DNA of 64,000 nucleotides from Mesorhizobium atlanticum (GCF_003289965.1 NZ_QMBQ01000004.1:186001-250000), one strand, 5' to 3'. Counted from the first letter of the stretch, positions 28,730 through 37,825 are shown. Notes: generated by a model not told the origin, from the letters alone. Program-made: numbers and translations.

Positions 28730-30354
28730 GCGAAGCCCTGCTGTCCGTTCAAGATCTGAGCGTCGCCTTCGCGCAGGGCGGCAAGCAATCGATCGCCGTC
28801 GACCATATCTCGTTCGACATCGACAAGGGCGAGACTGTTGCCCTGGTCGGCGAATCCGGCTCGGGCAAATCGGTATCGGCGCTGTCAGTGCTGAAGCTTT
28901 TGCCCTATCCCGCCGCCAGCCATCCGTCGGGCAAGATCCTGTTCAGTGGCGCCGACCTGCTCGCCATGAACGAGAAGGCGTTGCGCGGGGTGCGCGGCAA
29001 CAAGATCACCATGATCTTCCAGGAGCCGATGACCTCGCTCAATCCGCTGCATACGATCGAGCAGCAGATCGTCGAGGTGCTCCAGCTGCATCAAGGCATG
29101 CGCGACGCGCCGGCCCGCGCGCGCACGCTGGAGCTGCTCAACGAGGTCGGCATCCGCGAGCCGGAGAAACGTCTCGACGCCTATCCGCACCAGCTCTCCG
29201 GTGGCCAGCGCCAGCGCGTCATGATCGCCATGGCGCTCGCCAACGAGCCGGAGCTTTTGATCGCCGACGAGCCGACGACGGCGCTCGACGTCACCGTGCA
29301 GGCCCAGATCCTGCAACTGCTCGCGGAGTTGAAAAGCCGCAAGGGCATGTCGATGCTGTTCATCACGCACGACCTCGGCATCGTCAGAAAGATCGCCGAC
29401 CGTGTCTGCGTGATGACCAAAGGCAAGATCGTCGAGACGGGGCCGACCAAGGACATCTTCGCCAACCCGCAACATCCTTATACGAAGCATCTGCTGGCCG
29501 CCGAGCCGAAGGGCAAGCCGCCCGCGGCAGACCCAGGTGCCAAGGCCGTCATGAGGGGCAAGGACATCAAGGTCTGGTTCCCGATCAAAAAGGGCTTCTT
29601 CCGCAAGACCGTCGACCATGTGAAGGCCGTGGACGGCATCGACGTCACAGTGCGGGCCGGCCAGACGCTCGGCGTCGTCGGCGAGTCCGGATCCGGCAAG
29701 ACCACGCTTGGCCTGGCGCTGGCCCGCATGATCTCCTCGACCGGCACGATCAATTTCAACGGGCGCGACATCAACCAGCTTTCCTTCAGCGCCATGCGGC
29801 CGCTCAGGCGCGAATTGCAGATCGTTTTCCAAGACCCGTTCGGGTCGCTCAGCCCGCGCCTGTCGGTTTCCGAAATCATCGAGGAAGGGCTGAAGATCCA
29901 CGAGCCGAAGCTCTCGCCCGACCAGCGCGACGACAAGGTGGTCGCCGTGCTGAAGGAGGTCGGCCTCGATCCCGAAACGCGCCATCGCTATCCGCACGAA
30001 TTCTCCGGCGGCCAGCGCCAGCGCGTGGCGATCGCTCGCGCCATGGTGCTCAATCCGCGCTTCGTCATGCTCGACGAACCGACTTCGGCGCTCGACATGA
30101 GCGTGCAGGCGCAGGTGGTCGACCTTTTGCGCAACCTGCAGGCCAAGCACAATCTCGCCTACCTCTTCATCAGCCACGACCTCAAGGTCGTGCGCGCGCT
30201 TGCCAATGACGTCATCGTCATGCGCAATGGCCAGATCATGGAAGCCGGACCGTCCGAACAGATTTTCAGCAGCCCGCAAACGGACTATACGCGGGCGCTG
30301 ATGGCTGCCGCCTTCAAGATCGAGACGGCGCCAACCGGCGTGGTCAGCGAATAG
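28726..30354 (+). CDS. yejF: Yej-type ABC importer double ATPase YejF
   Basis: Two ABC ATPase domains in one chain of 542 residues, energising YejBE. First domain: Walker A GESGSGKSV, LSGGQRQRVMIAMAL, LLIADEPTTALD. Second domain, from about residue 280: GESGSGKTT, FSGGQRQRVAIARAM, FVMLDEPTSALD. Oligopeptide-type tails (HPYTKHLL, TDYTRALM) close each half. ATG at 28726 overlaps the yejE stop (ATGA). Last gene of the operon; no clear terminator follows. Confidence 0.93.
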   Translation: MSEALLSVQDLSVAFAQGGKQSIAVDHISFDIDKGETVALVGESGSGKSVSALSVLKLLPYPAASHPSGKILFSGADLLAMNEKALRGVRGNKITMIFQEPMTSLNPLHTIEQQIVEVLQLHQGMRDAPARARTLELLNEVGIREPEKRLDAYPHQLSGGQRQRVMIAMALANEPELLIADEPTTALDVTVQAQILQLLAELKSRKGMSMLFITHDLGIVRKIADRVCVMTKGKIVETGPTKDIFANPQHPYTKHLLAAEPKGKPPAADPGAKAVMRGKDIKVWFPIKKGFFRKTVDHVKAVDGIDVTVRAGQTLGVVGESGSGKTTLGLALARMISSTGTINFNGRDINQLSFSAMRPLRRELQIVFQDPFGSLSPRLSVSEIIEEGLKIHEPKLSPDQRDDKVVAVLKEVGLDPETRHRYPHEFSGGQRQRVAIARAMVLNPRFVMLDEPTSALDMSVQAQVVDLLRNLQAKHNLAYLFISHDLKVVRALANDVIVMRNGQIMEAGPSEQIFSSPQTDYTRALMAAAFKIETAPTGVVSE

Positions 30355-30392
30355 GCTTGGCTGGATTGACGTAACAAGGACTGAATCCGCAA

Positions 30393-31334
30393 ATGGAAAA
30401 AGGCAAAATCCTGCTTGCCGTCACGGCCTTTCATCCCCAGCGCTGGCATCAGTTGCTGGCGGCCGAGCGCGAGGTGGTGCTGGAGCCGTCCGGCGCCAAC
30501 GATCCCTCGATCACCTACGCGGTGGTATGGAAGCATAAGCCGAACCTGCTCTCCGGGCTACCCAACCTGCGGGCCATCTTCTCGGTCGGCGCGGGAGTCG
30601 ACCATATCTTCGCTGATCCTGGCCTGCCCGACGTGCCGATCGTCAGGGTCGTCGCCGACAACCTCACCCAATACATGACCGAATATGTCGTCTGGCGGGT
30701 GCTCGATCACCATCGGCACGGCATGCTCTACCGGGCACAGCAGCCGAAGAAGATCTGGCACGAGCCGCTACAGCGCCCGGCCGGCGACATTTCCGTCGGT
30801 ATCATGGGCCTCGGCCATCTCGGCCGCGCGGCGGCGTCGGTGCTTTTGTCGCTCGGCTTTGCCGTGAACGGCTGGTCGCGCACAGACCGGCCTATGAAGG
30901 GTGTTTCGACCTATTCGGGCGAGTCAGGGCTGATCCCGTTCCTCAATGCCACGGATATCCTGGTCGTGCTCTTGCCGCTCACGCCGCAAACCCAGGGCAT
31001 CGTCAACTACGGGCTGCTCAAGGAGCTGCGCCGGCGCAACGGCCTTGGCGGCGCGGTGCTGATCAATGCCGGGCGCGGACGTCTGCAGAAGGACGCCGAC
31101 ATATTGCGCGCGCTGGACGACGGCACGTTGAAGGAGGCGAGCCTCGACGTGTTCGAGGTCGAGCCGCTGCCCAAGACAAGCCCGCTGTGGAGCCATCCGA
31201 AAGTCTTTATCACACCGCATGCAGCGGCGACGTCGGATCCGGCTCATCTGGTGCCAGCCATGCTGCGGCAGATGGATGCGTTCGAGCGCGGCGAAAAGCT
31301 CGAAAACCTGGTCGACCGCGAAGCGGGGTATTAA
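30393..31334 (+). CDS. ghrA: Glyoxylate/hydroxypyruvate reductase A
   Basis: D-2-hydroxyacid dehydrogenase of 313 residues reducing glyoxylate or hydroxypyruvate with NADPH, cytosolic. NAD(P)-binding glycine motif GIMGLGHLGRAAASVL near residue 135, VLINAGRGRLQ and the catalytic His in FITPHAAATSDP near residue 279. N-terminal GVDHIFADPGLPDVPIVRV is typical of the GhrA branch. It starts 38 bases after yejF and could be read through, though the function is unrelated. The substrate may be another alpha-keto acid. Confidence 0.88.
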   Translation: MEKGKILLAVTAFHPQRWHQLLAAEREVVLEPSGANDPSITYAVVWKHKPNLLSGLPNLRAIFSVGAGVDHIFADPGLPDVPIVRVVADNLTQYMTEYVVWRVLDHHRHGMLYRAQQPKKIWHEPLQRPAGDISVGIMGLGHLGRAAASVLLSLGFAVNGWSRTDRPMKGVSTYSGESGLIPFLNATDILVVLLPLTPQTQGIVNYGLLKELRRRNGLGGAVLINAGRGRLQKDADILRALDDGTLKEASLDVFEVEPLPKTSPLWSHPKVFITPHAAATSDPAHLVPAMLRQMDAFERGEKLENLVDREAGY

Positions 31335-31861
31335 CTCAGGGTCAAACCCCAGTCTCGGAAGCACTGCTTGATCGCACTCACCGAGGATAGCTGCAGCTTC
31401 GGCAGATCGAGCTCGTCAAACATGGCGCTATAGCGCTTGCGATTTCTTGGCTGCACGACGGCAATATGGTGGATCATGTCCCATTTGATGCTGTCGCGCC
31501 CGCCTTCCAAGGCGCCGAGCCTGCCGGTCTCGAATAGGGATCGGCGAAAGTAACGCAGCAGACTGGCAGGCATGGAGACATCCAGCAGGATCAGGCCTGT
31601 CGCCCGGTGAAAGCGCTGCGGCATGCAAACCGAGTAGTTGCCGTCCATCACCCAGCGCTCACCGGCGATGGCGGTATCGTGCAGGGCAATGAATTCATCG
31701 CTTGGACGCTGCTGCCAATCCGTGTTGGGCAGATGAAAGAGCTGATCGAGGTGAACGGCTTCCAGGCCGCGCTTGCGCGCGATCGCGCTGGCAAGGGTGG
31801 ACTTGCCGCTGTTGGACGGTCCCAGGATGCAGATGCGGTCGCCGAGGTCTGAGAGGTTCAT
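31331..31861 (-). CDS. P-loop kinase-like protein (adenylate-kinase-related, FlaR-like)
   Basis: Small cytosolic NTPase of 176 residues. Walker A GPSNSGKSTLA near residue 15, then HLDQLFHLPNTDWQQRP and WVMDGNYS, the pattern of the adenylate-kinase-related proteins often annotated as topology modulation protein FlaR. Substrate unknown. The ATG at 31861 (MNLSDLGDRI) is preferred; another lies 15 bases upstream. It converges with ghrA, the stop codons overlapping by four bases. Confidence 0.8.
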   Translation of the reverse strand: MNLSDLGDRICILGPSNSGKSTLASAIARKRGLEAVHLDQLFHLPNTDWQQRPSDEFIALHDTAIAGERWVMDGNYSVCMPQRFHRATGLILLDVSMPASLLRYFRRSLFETGRLGALEGGRDSIKWDMIHHIAVVQPRNRKRYSAMFDELDLPKLQLSSVSAIKQCFRDWGLTLS

Positions 31862-31937
31862 CGGTTGCTCTTTCAAGCGCGATCAAAACGCCCGTCGATC
31901 CAGCAGAGCGTTATGCCGAATACCGAATATCGAACGC

Positions 31938-32327
31938 TCAGGACGGCTTGGAGCCGGGCAGCCCGAACGTCTCCTTCTTCTTCGGCTTGCCGCAGTCGCG
32001 GCGCTCGATCGAGCGGTTCATGGCGTCGATCTCGCCGCTCGCCTTGTTGCTGGCGCGCTGCGCCTTGGAGCGCATATCCGGCGTGAACGGGCCGAAGCCC
32101 ATCGCCGGATTGGAGAAGCTTGGCTTGGCCGTGATCGGCAGATTGTTCTGCTGCGCCAGTTGGTTGCGCTGAGCCAGCAATTGATCGCACGGCACATCGT
32201 CATATTGCAGCGAGGATTGGACATCCTCGTCCTGGCGCTCGGCCATCGACGTGCCGCCGACGCAGCCGGCGACCGTCAGGCCGGCAATCATCAGGCAAGA
32301 CGCCAACACAACCATGGTCCAGCGCAT
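31938..32327 (-). CDS. Small lipoprotein of unknown function
   Basis: Predicted lipoprotein of 129 residues: signal MRWTMVVLASCLMIAGL with lipobox TVAGC (Cys21). The mature part is hydrophilic, with a Gln-rich helix (DQLLAQRNQLAQQNNLP) and a lysine-rich end. It contains two further cysteines (PCDQ and RRDCGK) that could pair. A GAGGAGA ribosome site precedes the ATG at 32327. I do not recognise the family; the look is that of rhizobial hypothetical lipoproteins. Neighbours give no functional clue. Confidence 0.7.
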   Translation of the reverse strand: MRWTMVVLASCLMIAGLTVAGCVGGTSMAERQDEDVQSSLQYDDVPCDQLLAQRNQLAQQNNLPITAKPSFSNPAMGFGPFTPDMRSKAQRASNKASGEIDAMNRSIERRDCGKPKKKETFGLPGSKPS

Positions 32328-32402
32328 GGACTTCTCCTCGTGATGTCTGACCCCGCGCCATCCCGACCATGCCATTCAGGCTTTTTCGCAGCAAGGTCGG
32401 GC

Positions 32403-33347
32403 TCATGCGGGTGCCTGAGTGCTCAACCCGGCAGACGCGGCGGGAAAGCCGGCCACGATGGCCAGGCCCTCGACAGGATCACGCCGGTCGTGCCGGATAA
32501 CCACGCTTTCGAGAGACAGGACAGCAAACCCGTTGGCGCAAAGCACGCGCCGCGCATACGCCTCGGAATGGGCATAACGCCGTGACGGAAGCAGGGCGAA
32601 ATCATCGCCGCCGGCAAGCGTCTCGAGCGAAAAGGCGAACAGGCCGTCCTCGGCAAGCGTGCCCGCCACCGCGCCGACGATGCGTTCGAGCGCACCCAGA
32701 TAGATGAACACGTCGGCTGCGACCACAAGGTCGGCCCGCGCGCCGGTGTGGGAAAAACGCTGAAGGTCGGCCTTGGCCAGCAGGTCATAGATGCCTTTGG
32801 CTTTCGCTTTCCTCAGCATGCCGGCCGAGATGTCGTAGCCCTCCAGCCGGTCGACGAACGGGCGCAGCCTTTCGCCCATCAGGCCGGTGCCGCAGCCGAG
32901 GTCGATGGCCAGCCGGAACCGGCCGGGCCTTGCCTTGCGGATGGCCTGGCTGAGGAAGTCCGGCAGCCGATAGTCCAGCTTCCCGACAAGCGACTCCTCG
33001 AAACTGTCGGCGTAGTGATCGAACAAGGTCTCGACAAAGGCGCTGGGCGGCGCCGCGGCCGCGGGCGCCTTGCCGATCAGTTGAAGCTTGAGCGCGGCGC
33101 CAAGGCGGTCCGCAGGGTCCAGCTTCAACGCCATCCCCCAGGCCTGCGCGGCCTGGTCGAGCAGGCCAGCCGCCTCCTGCATCTCGCCGAGACGAAACCA
33201 GCCGGCGGCCCATCGCGGCGCCAGCTCCAGCGCGCCAAGCAGAAGTTCCGCCGCCTGCGCCGGCTCGCCCGAGGCGAGCAGCATCTCGGCGACATCGGCG
33301 CGACGGTCGGCGTTCAAATCACCGGACGAGGCCTGTAGCGGTTTCAT
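32403..33347 (-). CDS. TPR-containing SAM-dependent methyltransferase
   Basis: Protein of 314 residues. The N-terminal third has tetratricopeptide-like helices (AEMLLASGEPAQAAELLLGAL, WGMALKLDPADRLGAALKL). The rest is a class I methyltransferase with the SAM-binding motif AIDLGCGTGLMGERLRPF near residue 170 and ADLVVAADVFIYLGAL further on. Cytosolic; acceptor unknown. Such TPR-methyltransferases recur in rhizobia without a described substrate. Divergent from the exonuclease gene. Confidence 0.82.
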   Translation of the reverse strand: MKPLQASSGDLNADRRADVAEMLLASGEPAQAAELLLGALELAPRWAAGWFRLGEMQEAAGLLDQAAQAWGMALKLDPADRLGAALKLQLIGKAPAAAAPPSAFVETLFDHYADSFEESLVGKLDYRLPDFLSQAIRKARPGRFRLAIDLGCGTGLMGERLRPFVDRLEGYDISAGMLRKAKAKGIYDLLAKADLQRFSHTGARADLVVAADVFIYLGALERIVGAVAGTLAEDGLFAFSLETLAGGDDFALLPSRRYAHSEAYARRVLCANGFAVLSLESVVIRHDRRDPVEGLAIVAGFPAASAGLSTQAPA

Positions 33348-33454
33348 GGCGCAAATATCCTGCCGGCGCGGGCCGCCGGCGGCCGGCTTTAAGATGAGTC
33401 AGCAGTCTCTTGCAACGGGCTTCCCGCGCTGAATTTAGCCACTATCTTGGAGCG

Positions 33455-34465
33455 ATGCGCGCCAGCGACCTGCTCAAACCCCGGCCGGAAGGCCTCTATT
33501 GCCCGCCCGGCGATTTCTTCATCGATCCGGTGCGACCCGTCGAGCGGGCGCTGATCACGCACGGCCATTCCGACCATGCGCGCTCCGGCCATAGCTCGGT
33601 GCTTGCGACGCAAGAGACGCTCGACATCATGGGACTGCGCTATGGCGAGAATTTCGCCGGCACCACGCAAGCGGCAGCGCCTGGCGAAACACTCGACATA
33701 AACGGCGTCGCCGTCACCTTCCACCCGGCCGGGCATGTGCTGGGCTCGGCGCAGATCTGCGTCGAGCACCGGGGCATGCGGATCGTCGCCTCCGGCGACT
33801 ACAAGCGCCAGAAGGACGCCACCTGCCTGCCGTTCGAGCCCATCCGCTGCGATGTCTTCATCACCGAAGCGACCTTCGGCCTGCCGGTGTTCCGGCATCC
33901 GCCGGACCATGAAGAGATCGCGCGGGTGCTGAAATCGGCGGCGCAGTTTCCCGAACGTTCGCACCTGATCGGCGCCTACGCGCTCGGCAAGGCGCAGCGT
34001 GTGATGCGACTGCTGCGCGACGCAGGCTACGACAGGCCGATCTATATCCACGGCGCGCTGGCGAAGCTCAGCGAATATTATCAGAGCCAGGGGATCGATC
34101 TCGGCGTGCTCGAGCCGGCGACGGTGGAAAGCGGCAGCAAGGCTGATTTCGCCGGCGCGATCGTCGTCGGCCCGCCGTCGGCTTTCGCCGATCGCTGGGC
34201 GCGGCGGTTTCCCGACCCGATCTCCTGCTTCGCCTCGGGCTGGATGCGCATACGCCAGCGGGCAAAGCAGGGCGGCGTCGAGCTGCCGCTGATCATTTCC
34301 GACCACGCCGACTGGGACGAGCTGATCATCACGATCAAGGAAACGGGTGCTGCGGAAATCTGGGTCACGCATGGCCGCGAGGAAGCGCTGGTGCGCTGGT
34401 GCGAACTGGAGGGCATCGCGGCAAGGCCACTGCACCTCGTCGGGTATGAGGACGAGGGCGATTGA
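33455..34465 (+). CDS. Ligase-associated DNA exonuclease (metallo-beta-lactamase/beta-CASP)
   Basis: Nuclease of 336 residues. Metal motif ITHGHSDHARSGH near residue 31, a second metal His in FHPAGHVLGSAQI, FITEATFG and a C-terminal beta-CASP region ending with DHADWDEL. This is the Exo component of the bacterial Lig-Exo(-Lhr-MPE) DNA repair cluster, where it acts as a Mn-dependent nuclease. The ATP-dependent ligase follows directly, which supports the assignment. ATG at 33455 starts at the family N-terminus; a longer open frame upstream is discounted. Confidence 0.9.
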   Translation: MRASDLLKPRPEGLYCPPGDFFIDPVRPVERALITHGHSDHARSGHSSVLATQETLDIMGLRYGENFAGTTQAAAPGETLDINGVAVTFHPAGHVLGSAQICVEHRGMRIVASGDYKRQKDATCLPFEPIRCDVFITEATFGLPVFRHPPDHEEIARVLKSAAQFPERSHLIGAYALGKAQRVMRLLRDAGYDRPIYIHGALAKLSEYYQSQGIDLGVLEPATVESGSKADFAGAIVVGPPSAFADRWARRFPDPISCFASGWMRIRQRAKQGGVELPLIISDHADWDELIITIKETGAAEIWVTHGREEALVRWCELEGIAARPLHLVGYEDEGD

Positions 34466-34532
34466 TGACGCATAGTTCGCCAATCGCCGTCGCCGCGCTC
34501 TACGGCCAGCCTTCGCAATTGGCGTGGCGCAA

Positions 34533-36131
34533 ATGAACCGTTTCGCCGAGCTCCTGGACCGTCTGGTGCTGACGCCGTCGCGCAACGGCAAGCTGACGCT
34601 GCTCAGGGACTATTTCCGCAGCGTCGAGGATCCCGACCGCGGGCTGGCGCTGGCGGCGATCACGGGCGATCTCAACATCGCGGCGGTGAAGCCGGCGATG
34701 CTGCGCGCGCTGGTGGTCGAGCGCATGGATCCGGTGCTGTTCGGCTACTCCTACGACTATGTCGGCGACCTCGCCGAGACCGTGTCGCTGGTCTGGCCGC
34801 AACCGCAAGGCCACATCCCCAACCATGTGCCGACGCTTGCCGAGGTGGTCGGCAGACTGCAGGCGGCAAGCCGCTCCGACGGGCCCAAGGTGCTGGCGCG
34901 GCTGCTCGACGACGCCAGCATCTCGGCGCGCTTCGCCATCATCAAGCTTGTGACCGGGGGGCTGCGCATCGGTGTGTCGGCGCGGCTCGCCAAACAGGCT
35001 CTGGCCGATCTTGGCAAGGTCGATGTCGCCGAGATCGAGGAACTCTGGCACGGACTGACGCCGCCTTACACCGAGTTGTTCGCCTGGCTGGAAGGCCGGG
35101 CGGAAAAACCTAGGAGCGCGGCACTTGCGCTGTTCCGGCCGGTGATGCTTTCCAACGCCGTCGACGACGGCGATCTCGCAAAGCTCGATCCAGCCGACTA
35201 TGCGGCGGAGTGGAAGTGGGACGGCATCCGCGTGCAGGCGGTGTGCGAGGGCGGCGTGCGCCGGCTCTATTCGCGCACTGGCGACGACGTGTCCGGCGCC
35301 TTCCCGGACCTTGCGGCGGCCATGAATTTCGAGGCGGCGCTGGACGGCGAGCTTTTGGTCGGCGACCCTCGCGAGGCGACCGGGACCTTCTCCGACCTGC
35401 AGCAGCGGCTCAACCGAAAGAGCGTCTCGCCAAAGATCCAGCAGCGCTATCCGGCCTTCATGCGCTGCTACGACGCGCTGCAGATCGACGGCGAGGATCT
35501 GCGCGCGCTGCCTTTCGCGGAGCGCCGCAAGCGCCTCGAAGCCTTCGTCGGGACGCTCGATCCCAGCCGCTTCGATCTCTCGCCCTTTGTCGCGTTCTCC
35601 GACTGGGAGACGCTGGAGCGGCTACGCCAGGCGCCGCCGCATCCCATCATCGAAGGGGTGATGCTGAAGCGCTGGGATTCGCCCTACCTTGCCGGCCGGC
35701 CGAAGGGCCCGTGGTTCAAGTGGAAGCGCGACCCGCACACCATCGACGCGGTGCTGATGTATGCGCAACGCGGCCACGGCAAGCGCTCCAGCTTCTATTC
35801 CGACTACACGTTCGGTGTGTGGTCCGGCCCCGAGGGCTCGGAAGAGCTGGTGCCGGTCGGCAAGGCCTATTTCGGCTTCACCGACGAGGAGCTGAGAGAG
35901 ATCGACAAATATGTACGCGACAACACGATCGAACGTTTCGGGCCGGTGCGATCGGTGCGCGCCGACCGCCGCAACGGGCTGGTGCTGGAAGTGGCGTTCG
36001 AAGGCCTTAACCGCTCGACCCGGCATAAATCGGGTGTCGCGATGCGCTTTCCCCGCATCTCGCGGCTGCGCTGGGACAAGCCGGCGGCGGAAGCCGACCG
36101 CATCGAGACGTTGCAGGCGCTGTTGGACTGA
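34533..36131 (+). CDS. ATP-dependent DNA ligase (Exo-associated)
   Basis: ATP-dependent ligase of 532 residues. N-terminal ligase domain (residues 1-180), nucleotidyltransferase core with the adenylated lysine in AEWKWDGIRVQ near residue 227, ALDGELLVGD, EGVMLKRWDSPYLAG, WFKWKRDP and the OB-fold with EVAFEGLNRSTRHKSGVAMRFPRI. It seals nicks with ATP, separate from the essential NAD-dependent LigA. Gene order Exo then Lig matches the known cluster. ATG at 34533 preferred over a GTG nine bases upstream. Confidence 0.9.
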   Translation: MNRFAELLDRLVLTPSRNGKLTLLRDYFRSVEDPDRGLALAAITGDLNIAAVKPAMLRALVVERMDPVLFGYSYDYVGDLAETVSLVWPQPQGHIPNHVPTLAEVVGRLQAASRSDGPKVLARLLDDASISARFAIIKLVTGGLRIGVSARLAKQALADLGKVDVAEIEELWHGLTPPYTELFAWLEGRAEKPRSAALALFRPVMLSNAVDDGDLAKLDPADYAAEWKWDGIRVQAVCEGGVRRLYSRTGDDVSGAFPDLAAAMNFEAALDGELLVGDPREATGTFSDLQQRLNRKSVSPKIQQRYPAFMRCYDALQIDGEDLRALPFAERRKRLEAFVGTLDPSRFDLSPFVAFSDWETLERLRQAPPHPIIEGVMLKRWDSPYLAGRPKGPWFKWKRDPHTIDAVLMYAQRGHGKRSSFYSDYTFGVWSGPEGSEELVPVGKAYFGFTDEELREIDKYVRDNTIERFGPVRSVRADRRNGLVLEVAFEGLNRSTRHKSGVAMRFPRISRLRWDKPAAEADRIETLQALLD

Positions 36132-36161
36132 CAGCCGGCAAAATTCGACGTCGGCGCTGTC

Positions 36162-36268
36162 ACCCCGCCCGGCGCTTCGCGCCGACCTCTCCATCGAGGG
36201 GAGGTAGGGGTGGCGCCACCTTCTACCTCCCCTTGATGGGGAGGTCGCGCCGAAGGCGCGGGTGGGGT
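36162..36268. repeat. Dispersed palindromic intergenic repeat, 107 bp
   Basis: Two arms of about 45 bases (36162-36206 and 36224-36268) are inverted copies with about six mismatches: ACCCC, a GCGC-rich part, GACCTC, CCATC, GGGGAGGTA. The loop is about 17 bases. It lies between convergent genes (ligase and an unknown membrane protein), where it can form a strong hairpin in either transcript. Different in sequence from the repeats at 13605 and 19959. Confidence 0.7.
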
Positions 36269-36295
36269 GCTGCGCCAGCGTCGATAGCTACACAA

Positions 36296-37558
36296 TCACT
36301 CCGCGATCGAAACGCGTATCTCGTAGATATCGACCGACTTGCCCTTCTGGTCGATGTCGGAGTTGATGGCGATGGTGCCGGCGGCGCCCGGATGCTTGTC
36401 CGGGAACTGCACGTCGAACAGATATTCATTGCGCTCGTGGCCGACGGCGTAGCGCTTGCGGCCGCAATCGCCGAGATCGCCGAAATTGCAGTCGACCGAT
36501 ATCTGCGTCTCCTTGCCCTCTTCCGAGCGCGCGACGACGTCGAACATGGCATGCTTGCCGACAAGCTTCTCCAGCACGCCCTGGCCGACATCGAAGGCAA
36601 TGGCCGAACCGGACGCGCCGGAGCGAATGCGCAGGAACTGGCCGGTGTCGTCCTTCATCACGTCGGCGGCGGCGTCGGAGGGCGCGCTGACATGGGTCGG
36701 GTCGGCGGGCGAGAAGACGTTGATCCAGTTCTTCGACTGGTCCGCCTCACCCGGCTTCTGCGGCGAGCCGGGCTCGGCCGGCTGCGAGGAGTCCTCGCTG
36801 TCAAGGGTCGGCGTCGGTTCGGGCGGGCCGGTGTTGAGCTCGGCCGCCGTCTTGAAGACACCGGTCTGCTTGGCGAAGTAGAGACCGATGCCTGCTGCGG
36901 CGAGCAGTGTGGCGACGACGAAGATCGCGGTCAGGGGCAGGCGCCGGCCCCTGATCCGCCGCTCGTCGCGATCGGGCGCGACCTGGGCGCCGTTGCCGAC
37001 GGGAGCGCCCGGCGAATCATCGAGCGACGGCGCGTTGGGGAGCGCGGTCTCGTCCGGCATGATGTCGGGCACGCGCGGCAGCACGCGCGAACGCGGCTGA
37101 TCCGAGGCATCCGGCTGCACCGGCCCGTCGACGGTGATCGAGGGTGAGTGTGCTGATTGCGACGGCGGCAGCGGCGCATCGACCGAAGGCGCGGCCGAAA
37201 CGGCCGGGGCCTCGACACGGGGCGCCGGCGCGCCATTGCCGGCCGGCACGACGTTTTCCGGCGGCAGCGTCACATCGGGCACGGCCGGCAGGAATTCGGA
37301 TTCGATCTCGGTGATCTTGGCCTGCACCGCCTTGCGGCGGCCGATGGCGGCCTCGACAGTGATGTTCGGATTGGCCTGCAGGACGCGGTCCAGCGCGGCA
37401 AAGGCCGATCGATAGACCTTCTCTCGGAACGCCCGGTCCTCGGCATTGCCTTTCTCGAAGGCATTGCGGATAGCTTTCTCGATGGGGTCCAAGCGAGCTC
37501 CCTCTGCGCGTTCGCTCACAGTTCCCTGATCGTTAGCCGCAGGCGGCCAATCGATCAA
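36296..37558 (-). CDS. Conserved-looking membrane protein of unknown function
   Basis: Protein of up to 420 residues with one membrane segment (LPLTAIFVVATLLAAAGIGLYFA, about residues 200-225). The cytosolic N-terminus is charged and helical (DPIEKAIRNAFEKGNAEDRAF), followed by a Pro/Ala-rich linker (about 90-195). Beyond the membrane there is another Pro/Glu-rich linker and a C-terminal beta-rich domain (NWINVFSPADPTHVSAP to IYEIRVSIAE) with a cysteine pair (DCNFGDLGDCG). I do not recognise the family. A GTG at residue 14 (VSERAEG) is an alternative start. Confidence 0.68.
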   Translation of the reverse strand: MIDWPPAANDQGTVSERAEGARLDPIEKAIRNAFEKGNAEDRAFREKVYRSAFAALDRVLQANPNITVEAAIGRRKAVQAKITEIESEFLPAVPDVTLPPENVVPAGNGAPAPRVEAPAVSAAPSVDAPLPPSQSAHSPSITVDGPVQPDASDQPRSRVLPRVPDIMPDETALPNAPSLDDSPGAPVGNGAQVAPDRDERRIRGRRLPLTAIFVVATLLAAAGIGLYFAKQTGVFKTAAELNTGPPEPTPTLDSEDSSQPAEPGSPQKPGEADQSKNWINVFSPADPTHVSAPSDAAADVMKDDTGQFLRIRSGASGSAIAFDVGQGVLEKLVGKHAMFDVVARSEEGKETQISVDCNFGDLGDCGRKRYAVGHERNEYLFDVQFPDKHPGAAGTIAINSDIDQKGKSVDIYEIRVSIAE

Positions 37559-37764
37559 CGGGCGAGCGGCTGCCTTGCCGGCGTATCCAATGCCATTTCG
37601 GGGTTTTTTGCTGAAGAATCAACATTTTTCGTCACGAACACTCCAGGCCATGCGGCCGTGAAGCAGCCAGTTTGGACGCCACCGCGCGCCACGGCCGCAC
37701 CTGTTGCGCGGTAACCCTAGATGGGAATTGCCGGCAACGAGGCCGGAATTCGCCGCTACCCATC

Positions 37765-37793
37765 TTGAATTAGCGAGCGGTTGAGTCTATCAC
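37765..37793 (+). promoter_or_regulatory. Candidate tRNA-Thr promoter
   Basis: TTGAAT (37765-37770) and TATCAC (37788-37793) with a 17-base spacer, about 32 bases before the tRNA. The region 37559-37764 upstream shows no gene. Confidence 0.4.
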
Positions 37794-37825
37794 GCAGCCC
37801 ATTCTGGAAGCCTGACGCTTCCCGG

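Noticed and set aside
33389..34591. A 400-codon minus-strand open frame
   Set aside because: Mirrors the exonuclease gene, which has an intact metal motif and a matching ligase downstream.
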